DNA from: an uncultured Eubacteriales bacterium
Lineage (GTDB): Bacteria; Bacillota; Clostridia; Oscillospirales; CAG-272
Direction of reading: 5' to 3'
NCBI GenBank assembly: GCA_900548735.1
Contig: URMC01000047.1
Span: 1 to 12,868 of the forward strand
Length of the DNA stretch: 12,868 nt
Part shown: piece after piece, positions 1 to 6,047 of the stretch
Layout: every line of letters starts with the position of its first letter
Numbering within the stretch: position 1 is the stretch's first letter
The notes under the pieces: model-generated
Told to the model about the DNA's origin: nothing
Database searches by the model: none
What the model saw: the letters and a program-made list of their open reading frames with translations, nothing else
Program-made: the position numbers and the translations under genes

Positions 1-237
1 GATATGCCGCCGGGGTGAAAAAGATGCCCCCACGGCGGATGGGCTTTGGTTTACCGGGTGCTCTCTCAAAAGAAAAAGAAGGACTATGGAATCTGATGAC
101 ATCATAGAAAGAGTCTCTTTTTTTCTGCAAACTTCAAACTTTTACAATCCCTCAGGCGCTGCCGCGCCAGCTCCATTTACACAAGGGAGCCTTTGGGATT
201 GTGCGAACATAACGGGAACAGAGTGCACCCATCATAG

Positions 238-257
238 CGGGCGACCATTGTCGCCCG
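238..257. repeat. GGGCGACC palindromic repeat, copy 1
   Basis: CGGGCGAC (238-245) and GTCGCCCG (250-257) form a perfect 8-bp stem with a 4-base loop. Fifteen bases, 236-250, recur exactly at 7177-7191, and a related palindrome lies at 12710-12728. All three are intergenic, so this is a dispersed palindromic repeat family. Confidence 0.65.
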
Positions 258-285
258 TCATACCGGCTAAAATCTAACACCGTAG

Positions 286-306
286 GGGGGCATTCCATAT
301 GCCCCC
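286..306. repeat. GGGGGCAT hairpin
   Basis: GGGGGCAT (286-293) and ATGCCCCC (299-306) form a perfect 8-bp stem around a 5-base loop. It is intergenic, has no U tract, and no second copy is visible in this window. Confidence 0.5.
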
Positions 307-424
307 GCCCGGACACAAAGTTACTTATTCCATTCCATCATCAGATTCCACAGTTCTTCTTTTTCTTTTGAGCAAGGTGGCACAAAAGAAAAAGAAGCAA
401 AAAGAAAATGCCGAAAAGGAGACG

Positions 425-531
425 CGAAAAGGGGGCTTTTTGAAAAAAGCCCCCTCTTAAACTCCCCTAAAAACTTTCCGGCAACTGTCGACGGAACGTC
501 AGGTGTGTGCACCCAAAGCAACGTATCAGCC
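425..531 (+). repeat. Hairpin-led dispersed repeat, copy C; possible terminator
   Basis: This is a roughly 107-base unit. It begins with an 11-bp perfect hairpin, GGGGGCTTTTT (431-441) against AAAAAGCCCCC (444-454), and ends in a tail reading GTGTGCACCCAAAGC then ATCAGCC. Two related copies lie head to head at 7219-7320 and 7321-7428. Read on the minus strand the hairpin is followed by TTTTCG, so it could act as a weak intrinsic terminator for the operon ending with the phosphodiesterase gene; that function is inferred. Confidence 0.6.
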
Positions 532-548
532 GACCAGCCGCACCGCAA

Positions 549-564
549 GGTGCCAAAAGGCACC
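549..564. repeat. Small hairpin downstream of the phosphodiesterase gene
   Basis: GGTGCC (549-554) and GGCACC (559-564) pair around an AAAA loop. An alternative pairing uses GCACC at 540-544. It lies about 17 bases beyond the phosphodiesterase stop codon. Without a U tract it is not a classic terminator. Confidence 0.4.
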
Positions 565-580
565 CCCTGCGCGTCCCCTC

Positions 581-1402
581 TCACGGCTCGAAGTGCTCGA
601 AAATCGGGTACTCGCCGTTTCGGAGATAGGTTTTGAATTTTTCTTTGTCTTTTACCGTATACACGCACTGGAACGCGCCGCGGGCGCGGTTCAGTTTTCT
701 CGCTACACTACCGGGGTAATGCCCGTCATATGCGATAAACGCGGGGCGGCAGAGGAAGTTCAGCCACTGTGCCGACAGCGCGAAATTGGCAATTTTAGAG
801 CCGGATTTCTTCTCTTTAATCAGATCGGTCACCAACAGCCCCCGCACCGCGTTTTTGCGGTGCTTGCGGAACCAGCGAAGCAACACGGGATTAAAGGATT
901 CCACACACCATTCCCCCCCGTATGTATCCAACAGCGCCGCCACTTTGGGGCACAGCGCCGTGTCGAAATTCTCGCCTTTCAGCTCAATCAGCAGCGGCAC
1001 GCGCCCCGCCACCGCCGAAAGCACCTCGGCAAAGGTGGGGATGGTGTATTCCGTCTCCGAAAGGCGGGTATTTCTCAACACGTCTGCGGGGGTATTTGCC
1101 AAAAGCACGTCCTTGCCGCACATTCTTTTCAGGTTGTAATCGTGAAAAACGAACACTTCCCCGTCCGCGGAAAGCTGCACGTCCAGCTCAATGGCAATTC
1201 CCCTCTCCGCCGCCCGCCGGAACGCGGGCAGCGAGTTTTCCGGGATTTCCCCGCCGTACAGCCCCCGGTGGGCATACGGGCGGCAAAACGGCGCCGCTTT
1301 TTCTTTTTTCACCGGCTTTGCGGCAGTGAGAAAAAACCAGATCAGAAACAACGCCGCTGCGGCGCCCGCACACGAAATCAGAACAATCACGGGGGTCGGC
1401 AT
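581..1402 (-). CDS. Membrane-anchored glycerophosphodiester phosphodiesterase (GDPD)
   Basis: The 273-residue protein probably hydrolyses glycerophosphodiesters to glycerol 3-phosphate and an alcohol. Residues about 5-27 form one hydrophobic segment, so the enzyme is likely anchored in the membrane. The catalytic domain starts at about residue 42. It shows the GDPD signatures: AHRG at 44-47, PENS at 54-57, the acidic pair in ELD (72-74), HD at 87-88 and ELKGE at 140-144. These match the two catalytic histidines and the metal-binding acids of the family. The C-terminal strand (FEHFEP) departs from the usual ITD-P ending. The ATG shares one base with the stop of the upstream transporter gene (TGATG) and has a GGAGG about 9 bases before it, so translation is probably coupled. 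Substrate choice cannot be told from sequence. Confidence 0.9.
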   Translation of the reverse strand: MPTPVIVLISCAGAAAALFLIWFFLTAAKPVKKEKAAPFCRPYAHRGLYGGEIPENSLPAFRRAAERGIAIELDVQLSADGEVFVFHDYNLKRMCGKDVLLANTPADVLRNTRLSETEYTIPTFAEVLSAVAGRVPLLIELKGENFDTALCPKVAALLDTYGGEWCVESFNPVLLRWFRKHRKNAVRGLLVTDLIKEKKSGSKIANFALSAQWLNFLCRPAFIAYDGHYPGSVARKLNRARGAFQCVYTVKDKEKFKTYLRNGEYPIFEHFEP

Positions 1403-2988
1403 CAGTCACCGCCTCCGATTCCGTCCAGCACGGTGGCTTTTGCCTCCGGTTTCGCGTCCCCGTGGCGCACAAACAGCATGGTAAGGAACGCCGCCGCCAC
1501 AAAGAACGTGGCATACGGGAACAGCGTGGTAAAGCGGATGTCGAGAAACACGCCCGAAAGAATCGGCGTGATGACCTGCGCCGCCATACTCGCGGTATAA
1601 TAATACCCCGTGTATTTGCCGACGTTGCCCCCGCGGGAAAGTTCCACTACCATCGGATAAGAATTGACGTTGATGGTCGCCCAGCCGATACCCGCCGTGG
1701 CAAACAGCAGGTTCATCAGCATCACGGGGCTGCCCGCCCGCAGGAACGACGCGGTAAAGAACGACCCGGCAAGAATCACCACCCCCGCCAGAATCATCTT
1801 CTTGCGCCCGAACTTGGAGGAAAGAATGCCGATCGGGATATAGGAAACAATCGCCGCGGCGTTGGCAATAATCAGCGTGGCGTTGTAGTCCATATTCAGC
1901 ACCGACCCGGCGTAAACCGAGTATTTACTGGTCACGGCGTTATAACCCGTGTACCACAGCACCACCGAGGCGAGAATCAGCAACAGCGAGCGCCGCTCCG
2001 CCGGGGTCAGGCGCCGGTCTCCGCTCTCGTTCTCCTCTTTTTCTTCCAGCCCCAGCCGCACGCTTTCCTCCTGCATTTCCGCCGCCCAGCGCGGCTCCCT
2101 GACTAGCCACAGGAACAGCGCCAGCGAAAACAGCATAATCCCGGCGATGATACCGAAGAATAACGTATAACTCATCAGCGCGTTGGTCGCCTTGCCGGTG
2201 CCCAGCACCATGCCAAGCCCCAGCACGATCACGCCGCCTGCCGCCCCCATCAGGTTGATGACGGCGTTTGCCTTGGAGCGAAGCGGTTTGATCGTCACGT
2301 CCGGCATCAGCGCCACCGCGGGGGAGCGGAACGTGCCCATTGCCACCAACAGCAACAGGAGAATACAGACAAACGCCACTAAGGGCGCGGGGTGCGCCAG
2401 CGTCACCGATGAGGCGTACGCCTGCCGCGCAGGCACCACGTATGCGGCGTAATTTTCCGCGTCGTCCGGCGTGATGGCTTTGAACTCCTCCTCGCTGATC
2501 AGCGACTGCAAAGGCTGCTTGCGGTCACCGCGGAAGGGGTTGATGTCCTGCATGATTTCACCGAAACTCTTGTGGTCGGTGCTTTTTGCTTCCAGCCGGA
2601 TGTTGGGGTTTGCCTCCCAGAGCGCGTCCAGCGTCTCCGTGTAAGCGGCGCCTTCGGTCGCCTCTACGGCGCTGAGGTTTTTCAGTTGCGCGTTGTCGGG
2701 CATGCTGAGCAAAACCAGCGCCACTGCCGCGATCACGGTGCCGAAAAAGATGAACGGCGTGCGCCGCCCGTGGCGGCTGCGGCATTTGTCGGAAAGCGCG
2801 CCGAAAAGGGGCAGTAAGAACAGCGCCAGCACGTTATCCAGCGCCATGATCGCCCCCGACCAGGTTTGCGGAAGCCCAAATTTGTCGGTTAAGATTTTCG
2901 GGATAATGTTGTCGTAAGCCTGCCAGAACGCACAAATGAGGAAAAAGGCAAACCCGACCAACAGCGTGCGCTTGTAATTCAGTTTCAT
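1402..2988 (-). CDS. MFS transporter, SLC45/GPH-like sugar symporter type
   Basis: This 528-residue integral membrane protein has about twelve hydrophobic segments, near residues 10-30, 44-64, 78-96, 203-220, 244-263, 274-297, 334-352, 370-390, 397-415, 420-442, 460-484 and 488-507. The cytoplasmic loop between helices 2 and 3 reads GALSDKCRSRHGRRTPFI. It resembles the motif of SLC45/sucrose-type and GPH sugar-cation symporters, so a sugar or glycoside is the likely cargo; the actual substrate is unknown. Residues about 97-200 form an unusually long hydrophilic loop between helices 3 and 4, on the outer face by topology. A charged loop at about 298-333 separates the two halves, as is usual. 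The start has AGGAGG 7 bases upstream. The gene lies 12 bases after the NUDIX gene and overlaps the phosphodiesterase gene by one base. Confidence 0.8.
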   Translation of the reverse strand: MKLNYKRTLLVGFAFFLICAFWQAYDNIIPKILTDKFGLPQTWSGAIMALDNVLALFLLPLFGALSDKCRSRHGRRTPFIFFGTVIAAVALVLLSMPDNAQLKNLSAVEATEGAAYTETLDALWEANPNIRLEAKSTDHKSFGEIMQDINPFRGDRKQPLQSLISEEEFKAITPDDAENYAAYVVPARQAYASSVTLAHPAPLVAFVCILLLLLVAMGTFRSPAVALMPDVTIKPLRSKANAVINLMGAAGGVIVLGLGMVLGTGKATNALMSYTLFFGIIAGIMLFSLALFLWLVREPRWAAEMQEESVRLGLEEKEENESGDRRLTPAERRSLLLILASVVLWYTGYNAVTSKYSVYAGSVLNMDYNATLIIANAAAIVSYIPIGILSSKFGRKKMILAGVVILAGSFFTASFLRAGSPVMLMNLLFATAGIGWATINVNSYPMVVELSRGGNVGKYTGYYYTASMAAQVITPILSGVFLDIRFTTLFPYATFFVAAAFLTMLFVRHGDAKPEAKATVLDGIGGGD

Positions 2989-3000
2989 GAATTTTCCTCC

Positions 3001-3549
3001 TTATATCTTCCCCGCCCGGCGCATTGCCGCCGCGCGCAGAATTGCCGCCTGTGTTTTCCCGTCCGGGATTTCACCGCGAAGCACCGCCGCCTCTGCCTCG
3101 TCAAGCGGCAGGCGAAAGACCTCCAGAAACTCGTCCTCGTCAAACTCGGTCTCCCCAAAGGTCAGCCCCTTGGCAAGAAACATCCGGATGCGCTCGCCCA
3201 AAATCGCCGGGGAGCCGTAATAATCGCCCAGCGGAATCATCTCCCGCGCGGTGGCGCCGGTCTCCTCGCGCAGTTCGCGCTTTGCCGCTTCCAGCGGGTC
3301 CTCGTCCGGCGCGTCCAATTTGCCGGCGGGAATCTCGGTCAAAATCTGCCGCACCGCATAGCGGTACTGGCGCTCCAGAATCACCTCGCCGTCATCGGTC
3401 AGCGGCAGAATACAGACCGCGCCGATGTGCTTCACGTATTCCCGTACCGATTCCGCCCCGTCGGGCAGGCGAACGGTGTCTTTATACAGATGTACCACTT
3501 TCCCGTCAAAAATCAGGCGGGAAGAAACCGTTTTTTCTTCCAGTTCCAA
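3001..3549 (-). CDS. NUDIX hydrolase, ADP-ribose pyrophosphatase type
   Basis: The 182-residue protein (counted from the TTG start) probably cleaves ADP-ribose to AMP and ribose 5-phosphate. The NUDIX box follows the family's EIPAGKLD lead-in and reads G-x6-E-x7-REL-x-EE-x-GA, one residue longer than the canonical G-x5-E spacing (insertion in DAPDEDP). The substrate-contact strand PLTDDGEVILERQYRYAVR precedes it, as in ADP-ribose pyrophosphatases. I chose TTG at 3549-3547 because the protein family begins near LEEK, and GGGGGTG lies just before it. The frame stays open upstream to an ATG at 3615, but that stretch is inside the inverted-repeat element and would add 22 unrelated residues. No clear promoter is visible upstream, so it may be read through from the Mini-RNase III gene. 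The transporter gene follows closely. Confidence 0.85.
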   Translation of the reverse strand: MELEEKTVSSRLIFDGKVVHLYKDTVRLPDGAESVREYVKHIGAVCILPLTDDGEVILERQYRYAVRQILTEIPAGKLDAPDEDPLEAAKRELREETGATAREMIPLGDYYGSPAILGERIRMFLAKGLTFGETEFDEDEFLEVFRLPLDEAEAAVLRGEIPDGKTQAAILRAAAMRRAGKI

Positions 3550-3562
3550 GCCATCACCCCCA

Positions 3563-3834
3563 TAGCCTGACAGGAGGTATCCGAACCCGGTTCTCGCGGG
3601 CGGATTTCCCGCCATGCTGCGTTAAAATACTCGGGAATATCAATATTCCCTGCGTTTTTGCCTTGCCTGACGAAAAATCCGTCCCGCGAGAACTCTTCGA
3701 CCTCCGGCACGCGTAGTTCAGGAAGATTTGCGGCTTTTCGGAAGAAGGCGGGCTTTGCCCCCCGATGACGAAAAGTCTCAAAGATTTCGAAATACGCGCG
3801 CCAGAGGCGGGTTCGGATATCTCCTGTCAGGCTA
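3563..3834. mobile_element. MITE-like element with 26-base inverted ends and TA flanks
   Basis: The left end (3564-3589) and the reverse complement of the right end (3808-3833) agree over 26 bases with one mismatch; both read AGCCTGACAGGAG then TATCCGAACCCG. Taking the flanking TA (3563-3564 and 3833-3834) as a target duplication leaves a 268-base body. No transposase is encoded. Inside, arms at 3590-3607 and 3675-3693 are complementary with one bulge, and GGGAATAT-CA-ATATTCCC (3633-3650) is a perfect hairpin between them. A second copy starts at 12730. TA insertion sites and terminal inverted repeats suggest mobilisation by an IS630/Tc1-mariner-type transposase elsewhere in the genome; that is inference. 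It sits between the Mini-RNase III and NUDIX genes. Confidence 0.75.
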
Positions 3835-3847
3835 GCCTGTCAGGCTA
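3833..3847. repeat. TA-flanked 11-base palindrome abutting the element
   Basis: TA-GCCTGTCAGGC-TA. The 11-base core is GCCTG and CAGGC around one base, and both halves match the outer end of the neighbouring element, with which it shares a TA. Its last three bases (CTA on the plus strand) give the TAG stop of the Mini-RNase III gene. The same palindrome, read from the other strand, lies at 8212-8226. It may be an excision footprint or a minimal derivative. Confidence 0.65.
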
Positions 3848-4219
3848 AACCTCCGGGAAGGCAAGCACGAAAAGTTCGGCGGCGCGCTCGGCGTTGCCGG
3901 TCAGGTGCAGATAGCCGAACAGCGCCTCCATCCCCGTGGCGCTGCGGTATTCCGCCACCGTGGCGCTTTTCGGCGTATTGGTATGCCCCACGTTGCGCCC
4001 GCGGTGAAACACCGCGGTCTCCTCTTCACTCAGGTGCGGCAGCAGCCGCTCCATTGCTTTTGCCTGCGCGGGCGCGCGGACGTATTCCAGCGCTTTGGCG
4101 TTCAGCGCCTTGGAAGAGGACACCCCCTCCTCCACCAGTTTGGAGCGCACAAACAACTCAATGACCGCGTCCCCCAGATAAGCCAGCGCCGCGGTGCTGA
4201 CGGTTTTCGGATCTGCCAT
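3845..4219 (-). CDS. mrnC: Mini-ribonuclease III
   Basis: The 124-residue protein matches Mini-RNase III, an RNase III catalytic domain without the double-stranded RNA-binding domain, which in Bacillus subtilis matures 23S rRNA ends. The RNase III signature is ALAYLGDAVIELFVR (11-25), with the metal-binding Asp at 17. A GRN motif lies at 74-76, and YRSATGMEALFGYLHL (91-106) carries the second catalytic acid, Glu98. The length is normal for the family. The ATG is one base after the ribokinase stop, and GGAG about 8 bases upstream lies within the end of the ribokinase gene, so the two are probably translationally coupled. The TAG stop comes from the repeat palindrome at 3833-3847. Placement in a sugar-kinase operon is unusual; in Bacillus it neighbours cysS. 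Confidence 0.9.
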   Translation of the reverse strand: MADPKTVSTAALAYLGDAVIELFVRSKLVEEGVSSSKALNAKALEYVRAPAQAKAMERLLPHLSEEETAVFHRGRNVGHTNTPKSATVAEYRSATGMEALFGYLHLTGNAERAAELFVLAFPEV

Positions 4220-4220
4220 C

Positions 4221-5156
4221 TTACAGCTCCGTCCCGTAGGTCTTTTTCATCAGGGCAAGAATCTCCGCCCGGAAAGGCGCGGCGCTTGCCGCCCCGTGCT
4301 TCGTGACCGAAAGCGCCCCCGTACAGTTGGCAAACTGCAACGCGGTCTTCATATCCGCCCCCTCGGAGAGCGCGGTGCAAAGCCCGCCGTTGAAAGAGTC
4401 TCCCGCGCCGGTGGTATCCACCGCTCTGACCGAAAGCCCCGGCACGTGAACCGATTCCTTGCCGTCGGTATACAGCGCGCCGTTTTTGCCCAGCGTGATC
4501 ACGGCGGCGCCAACGCCCATTTCCGCCAGCTTCGCCCCTGCCGCCACCGCACTTTCGGTGTCGGTAATCTTCACCCCGGTGAGAAACCCGGCTTCGGTCT
4601 CGTTCGGCGTCAGCAAATCCACCCCGTCATAAAAGCCTTCCGGCATTTCGCGGAACGGCGCGGGGTTGACCACAAAGGTCTTGTGATATTTCTTTGCCAG
4701 CGCTTTGGCGGCAAGAATGCTCTCCACCGAGGTCTCGTACTGCACCAGCACCACGTCCGCGCCGGCAAATTCCGCCTCTGCGCGCGCCACGTCCGCCTCC
4801 GAAATGGTTTCCAGAAGCGGCGCCACCACCACGATGCTGTTTTGCGCGGTCTGCCCGTCCACCTCAATCAGCGCCGTAGAGGTTACCGCGCCCGGTACCA
4901 TCTCCACGTATTTCATGCTGATGCCGTCCTTTTTGTAATGCTCTGTCAGCGTGGCGGCAAGCGGGTCGTCACCGATTTTGGTCACGAACACCAACTCCGC
5001 CCCCGCGCGGTGCGCGGCGGTCACCTGGTTGGAGCCTTTCCCGCCGGGGCCGAACGAAAGGGCGCTGCCCATCACCGTCTCCCCGCCGACCGGCAAATGC
5101 TTTGCCGTTGCCACAATATCCACATTGGCACTGCCAACACATACAATCTTACCCAT
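4221..5156 (-). CDS. rbsK: Ribokinase (PfkB family)
   Basis: The 311-residue protein phosphorylates ribose, or a related pentose, with ATP to the 5-phosphate. PfkB and ribokinase motifs appear in order: the sugar-contact residues in SANVDI (9-14), GPGGKGSNQ (36-44), NPAP (164-167), PNETEA (184-189) and the anion-hole and catalytic-base motif DTTGAGDSFNGG (247-258, with Asp253 as base). The end SVTKHGAASAAP corresponds to the usual ribokinase tail. I chose the ATG at 5156, which has AGGAG 7 bases upstream and starts directly with the family's KIVCVGS strand; an ATG 7 codons earlier has no such site. It overlaps the regulator gene by 8 bases. Other PfkB sugars or nucleosides are possible substrates, but the motif set fits ribokinase best. 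Confidence 0.88.
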   Translation of the reverse strand: MGKIVCVGSANVDIVATAKHLPVGGETVMGSALSFGPGGKGSNQVTAAHRAGAELVFVTKIGDDPLAATLTEHYKKDGISMKYVEMVPGAVTSTALIEVDGQTAQNSIVVVAPLLETISEADVARAEAEFAGADVVLVQYETSVESILAAKALAKKYHKTFVVNPAPFREMPEGFYDGVDLLTPNETEAGFLTGVKITDTESAVAAGAKLAEMGVGAAVITLGKNGALYTDGKESVHVPGLSVRAVDTTGAGDSFNGGLCTALSEGADMKTALQFANCTGALSVTKHGAASAAPFRAEILALMKKTYGTEL

Positions 5157-5883
5157 TTTTTTCTCCTTTTCCCGCAAGCAGAGAGGAAGGGAAATCCCCG
5201 TCCGCCACCACTGCGTCCATGTCCGTCATCGCTCCGAGGCGAAACAGATAGCTTTTGCCCACTTTGCCGGAGTCACACAAAAACACCTTTCGCCTGCCCG
5301 CGGCAATCGCCGCCTGCCGCAGGTTTGTTTCCTCTTCCGAGGAGTCGGTAATATCCCCGCTCTCGCTCACGCCCTGGCTGGAGAAAAAGACCGTGTCCGG
5401 GCAGAACGCCGCCACGGCGCGCTCTGCCCCGCGCCCCACAAACGCGAAATTGCGGCGCGAAAGCTCCCCGCCCGTGCAATACACGCGCGCTTTGCTGTCC
5501 TTTGCCTGATCTACCACGCGAAAGCTGTTGGTCACAATGGTCAGTTCCTTCTTTTTTAACAGATACGGCAACAGGTGAAGCGCGGTGGAGGAGGCATCCA
5601 GAAACACGGTCTCTCCGTCCCCGACCATTGCCGCCGCGCGGCGGGCGATCTCCTCCTTTGCCGCGGCGTTTTTCTGCCGGCGGAAATCCAGCGGCAACTG
5701 CTCCTGCACGGCAACCACGCCGCCGAAAACCCGGCGCACCGTGCCGTTGCGCTCCAATGCCGCAAGGTCACGCCGCACCGTCGCCTCGCTGGTGTACAGC
5801 AGTTTTGCCAGCTGACTGACCCGCAGCGCCTGGTGTGATTTCAAAAGTTGCAGAATCTCCTCCTGCCGTTCTACCTGAAGCAT
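5149..5883 (-). CDS. DeoR/GlpR-family transcriptional regulator
   Basis: The 244-residue protein has an N-terminal winged helix-turn-helix (about residues 6-57, with recognition segment SEATVRRDLAALERNG) and a C-terminal DeoR sensor domain related to sugar-phosphate isomerases. Sensor motifs are FLDASST (94-100), TGGELSRR (137-144), EETNLRQAA (185-193) and CDSGKVGK (203-210). Family members usually repress sugar-use operons and release DNA on binding a sugar phosphate. I chose the ATG at 5883 because AAAGGAGGGAG precedes it and the HTH starts at once; the open frame upstream is unsupported. It is the first gene of the minus-strand operon and overlaps the ribokinase gene by 8 bases. A ribose or glycerol phosphate is a likely effector by context only. 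Confidence 0.9.
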   Translation of the reverse strand: MLQVERQEEILQLLKSHQALRVSQLAKLLYTSEATVRRDLAALERNGTVRRVFGGVVAVQEQLPLDFRRQKNAAAKEEIARRAAAMVGDGETVFLDASSTALHLLPYLLKKKELTIVTNSFRVVDQAKDSKARVYCTGGELSRRNFAFVGRGAERAVAAFCPDTVFFSSQGVSESGDITDSSEEETNLRQAAIAAGRRKVFLCDSGKVGKSYLFRLGAMTDMDAVVADGDFPSSLLAGKGEKNG

Positions 5884-5925
5884 TACGCTCCCTCCTTTCC
5901 CGGATGATCGAGTTTGCGCGAGATT

Positions 5926-5946
5926 GTGAAAGTTTGTCATTTTCAC
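5926..5946. promoter_or_regulatory. Candidate operator palindrome
   Basis: GTGAAA (5926-5931) and TTTCAC (5941-5946) form a perfect inverted repeat with a 9-base spacer. It lies downstream of the regulator's predicted start site and 9 bases upstream of the dehydrogenase -35 box. From there one DeoR-family repressor could control both directions. TTTCA/TGAAA half-sites are common in this family; binding itself is inferred. Confidence 0.45.
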
Positions 5947-5955
5947 CGCCACACC

Positions 5956-5984
5956 TTGACAAGAAAGGCGCGGTGGTTTATCCT
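5956..5984 (+). promoter_or_regulatory. Promoter of the GpsA-like gene
   Basis: TTGACA at 5956-5961, a 17-base spacer, then TATCCT at 5979-5984: a consensus -35 and a fair -10 for the housekeeping sigma factor. Transcription should start near 5991, leaving a leader of about 57 bases before the ATG at 6048. Confidence 0.65.
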
Positions 5985-5985
5985 A

Positions 5986-6014
5986 ATAATACCACATCGG
6001 CGAGCGTTTGGCAA
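5986..6014 (-). promoter_or_regulatory. Promoter of the DeoR-led operon
   Basis: On the minus strand TTGCCA (6014-6009), a 17-base spacer ending in TGG, and TATTAT (5991-5986) form a -35 with an extended -10. The start site would be near 5979. This -10 box is one base from the -10 box of the opposing promoter, so the two should compete for polymerase. Confidence 0.6.
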
Positions 6015-6047
6015 GCCGAAAATCAAAAATAAGGCAGGTTTTGCAAA

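Larger units (their letters stand above)
65..372. repeat. Inverted repeat pair, 35-base arms
   Basis: Bases 65-99 are the reverse complement of 338-372 with two mismatches over 35 bases; both arms contain the run CTTCTTTTTCTTTTGAG. The arms enclose about 238 bases that contain no gene. This could be a small inverted-repeat element, or two copies of one dispersed repeat in opposite orientation. No clear target duplication is visible. Confidence 0.55.
1..580. other. Gene-free, repeat-rich intergenic stretch
   Basis: I see no credible gene here. The short open frames have no ribosome binding site, and they run through hairpins and repeats listed separately. The first 40 bases hold a GC-rich imperfect hairpin (CCGCC at 7-11 pairing with GGCGG at 34-38, with a G run facing a C run), which could end a gene lying to the left. 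The rest holds an inverted repeat pair (65-99 and 338-372), two small hairpins (238-257 and 286-306), one copy of a hairpin-led dispersed repeat (425-531) and a further hairpin at 549-564 just beyond the phosphodiesterase gene. Confidence 0.7.

Noticed and set aside
86..277. 63-codon plus-strand frame near the left edge
   Set aside because: It starts inside an inverted-repeat arm and runs through a palindrome; no ribosome binding site at a proper distance and no similarity I recognise.
503..1600. Long plus-strand open frame opposite the phosphodiesterase and transporter genes
   Set aside because: It runs antisense to two genes with clear family motifs, is rich in His, Arg and Pro as GC-rich shadow frames are, and has no recognisable domain. 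Similar frames at 1462-2106, 4194-5351, 8849-9694, 10135-11106 and 11078-12280 were rejected for the same reason.
3550..3615. Upstream ATG extending the NUDIX protein by 22 residues
   Set aside because: The extra codons lie largely inside the mobile element and do not belong to the NUDIX family; a TTG with a purine-rich site fits the family start.
3513..3781. Minus-strand frames of 65-75 codons across the inverted-repeat element
   Set aside because: They run through the element's hairpins and inverted end. The second copy carries single-base insertions that would break the frame, which argues against coding.
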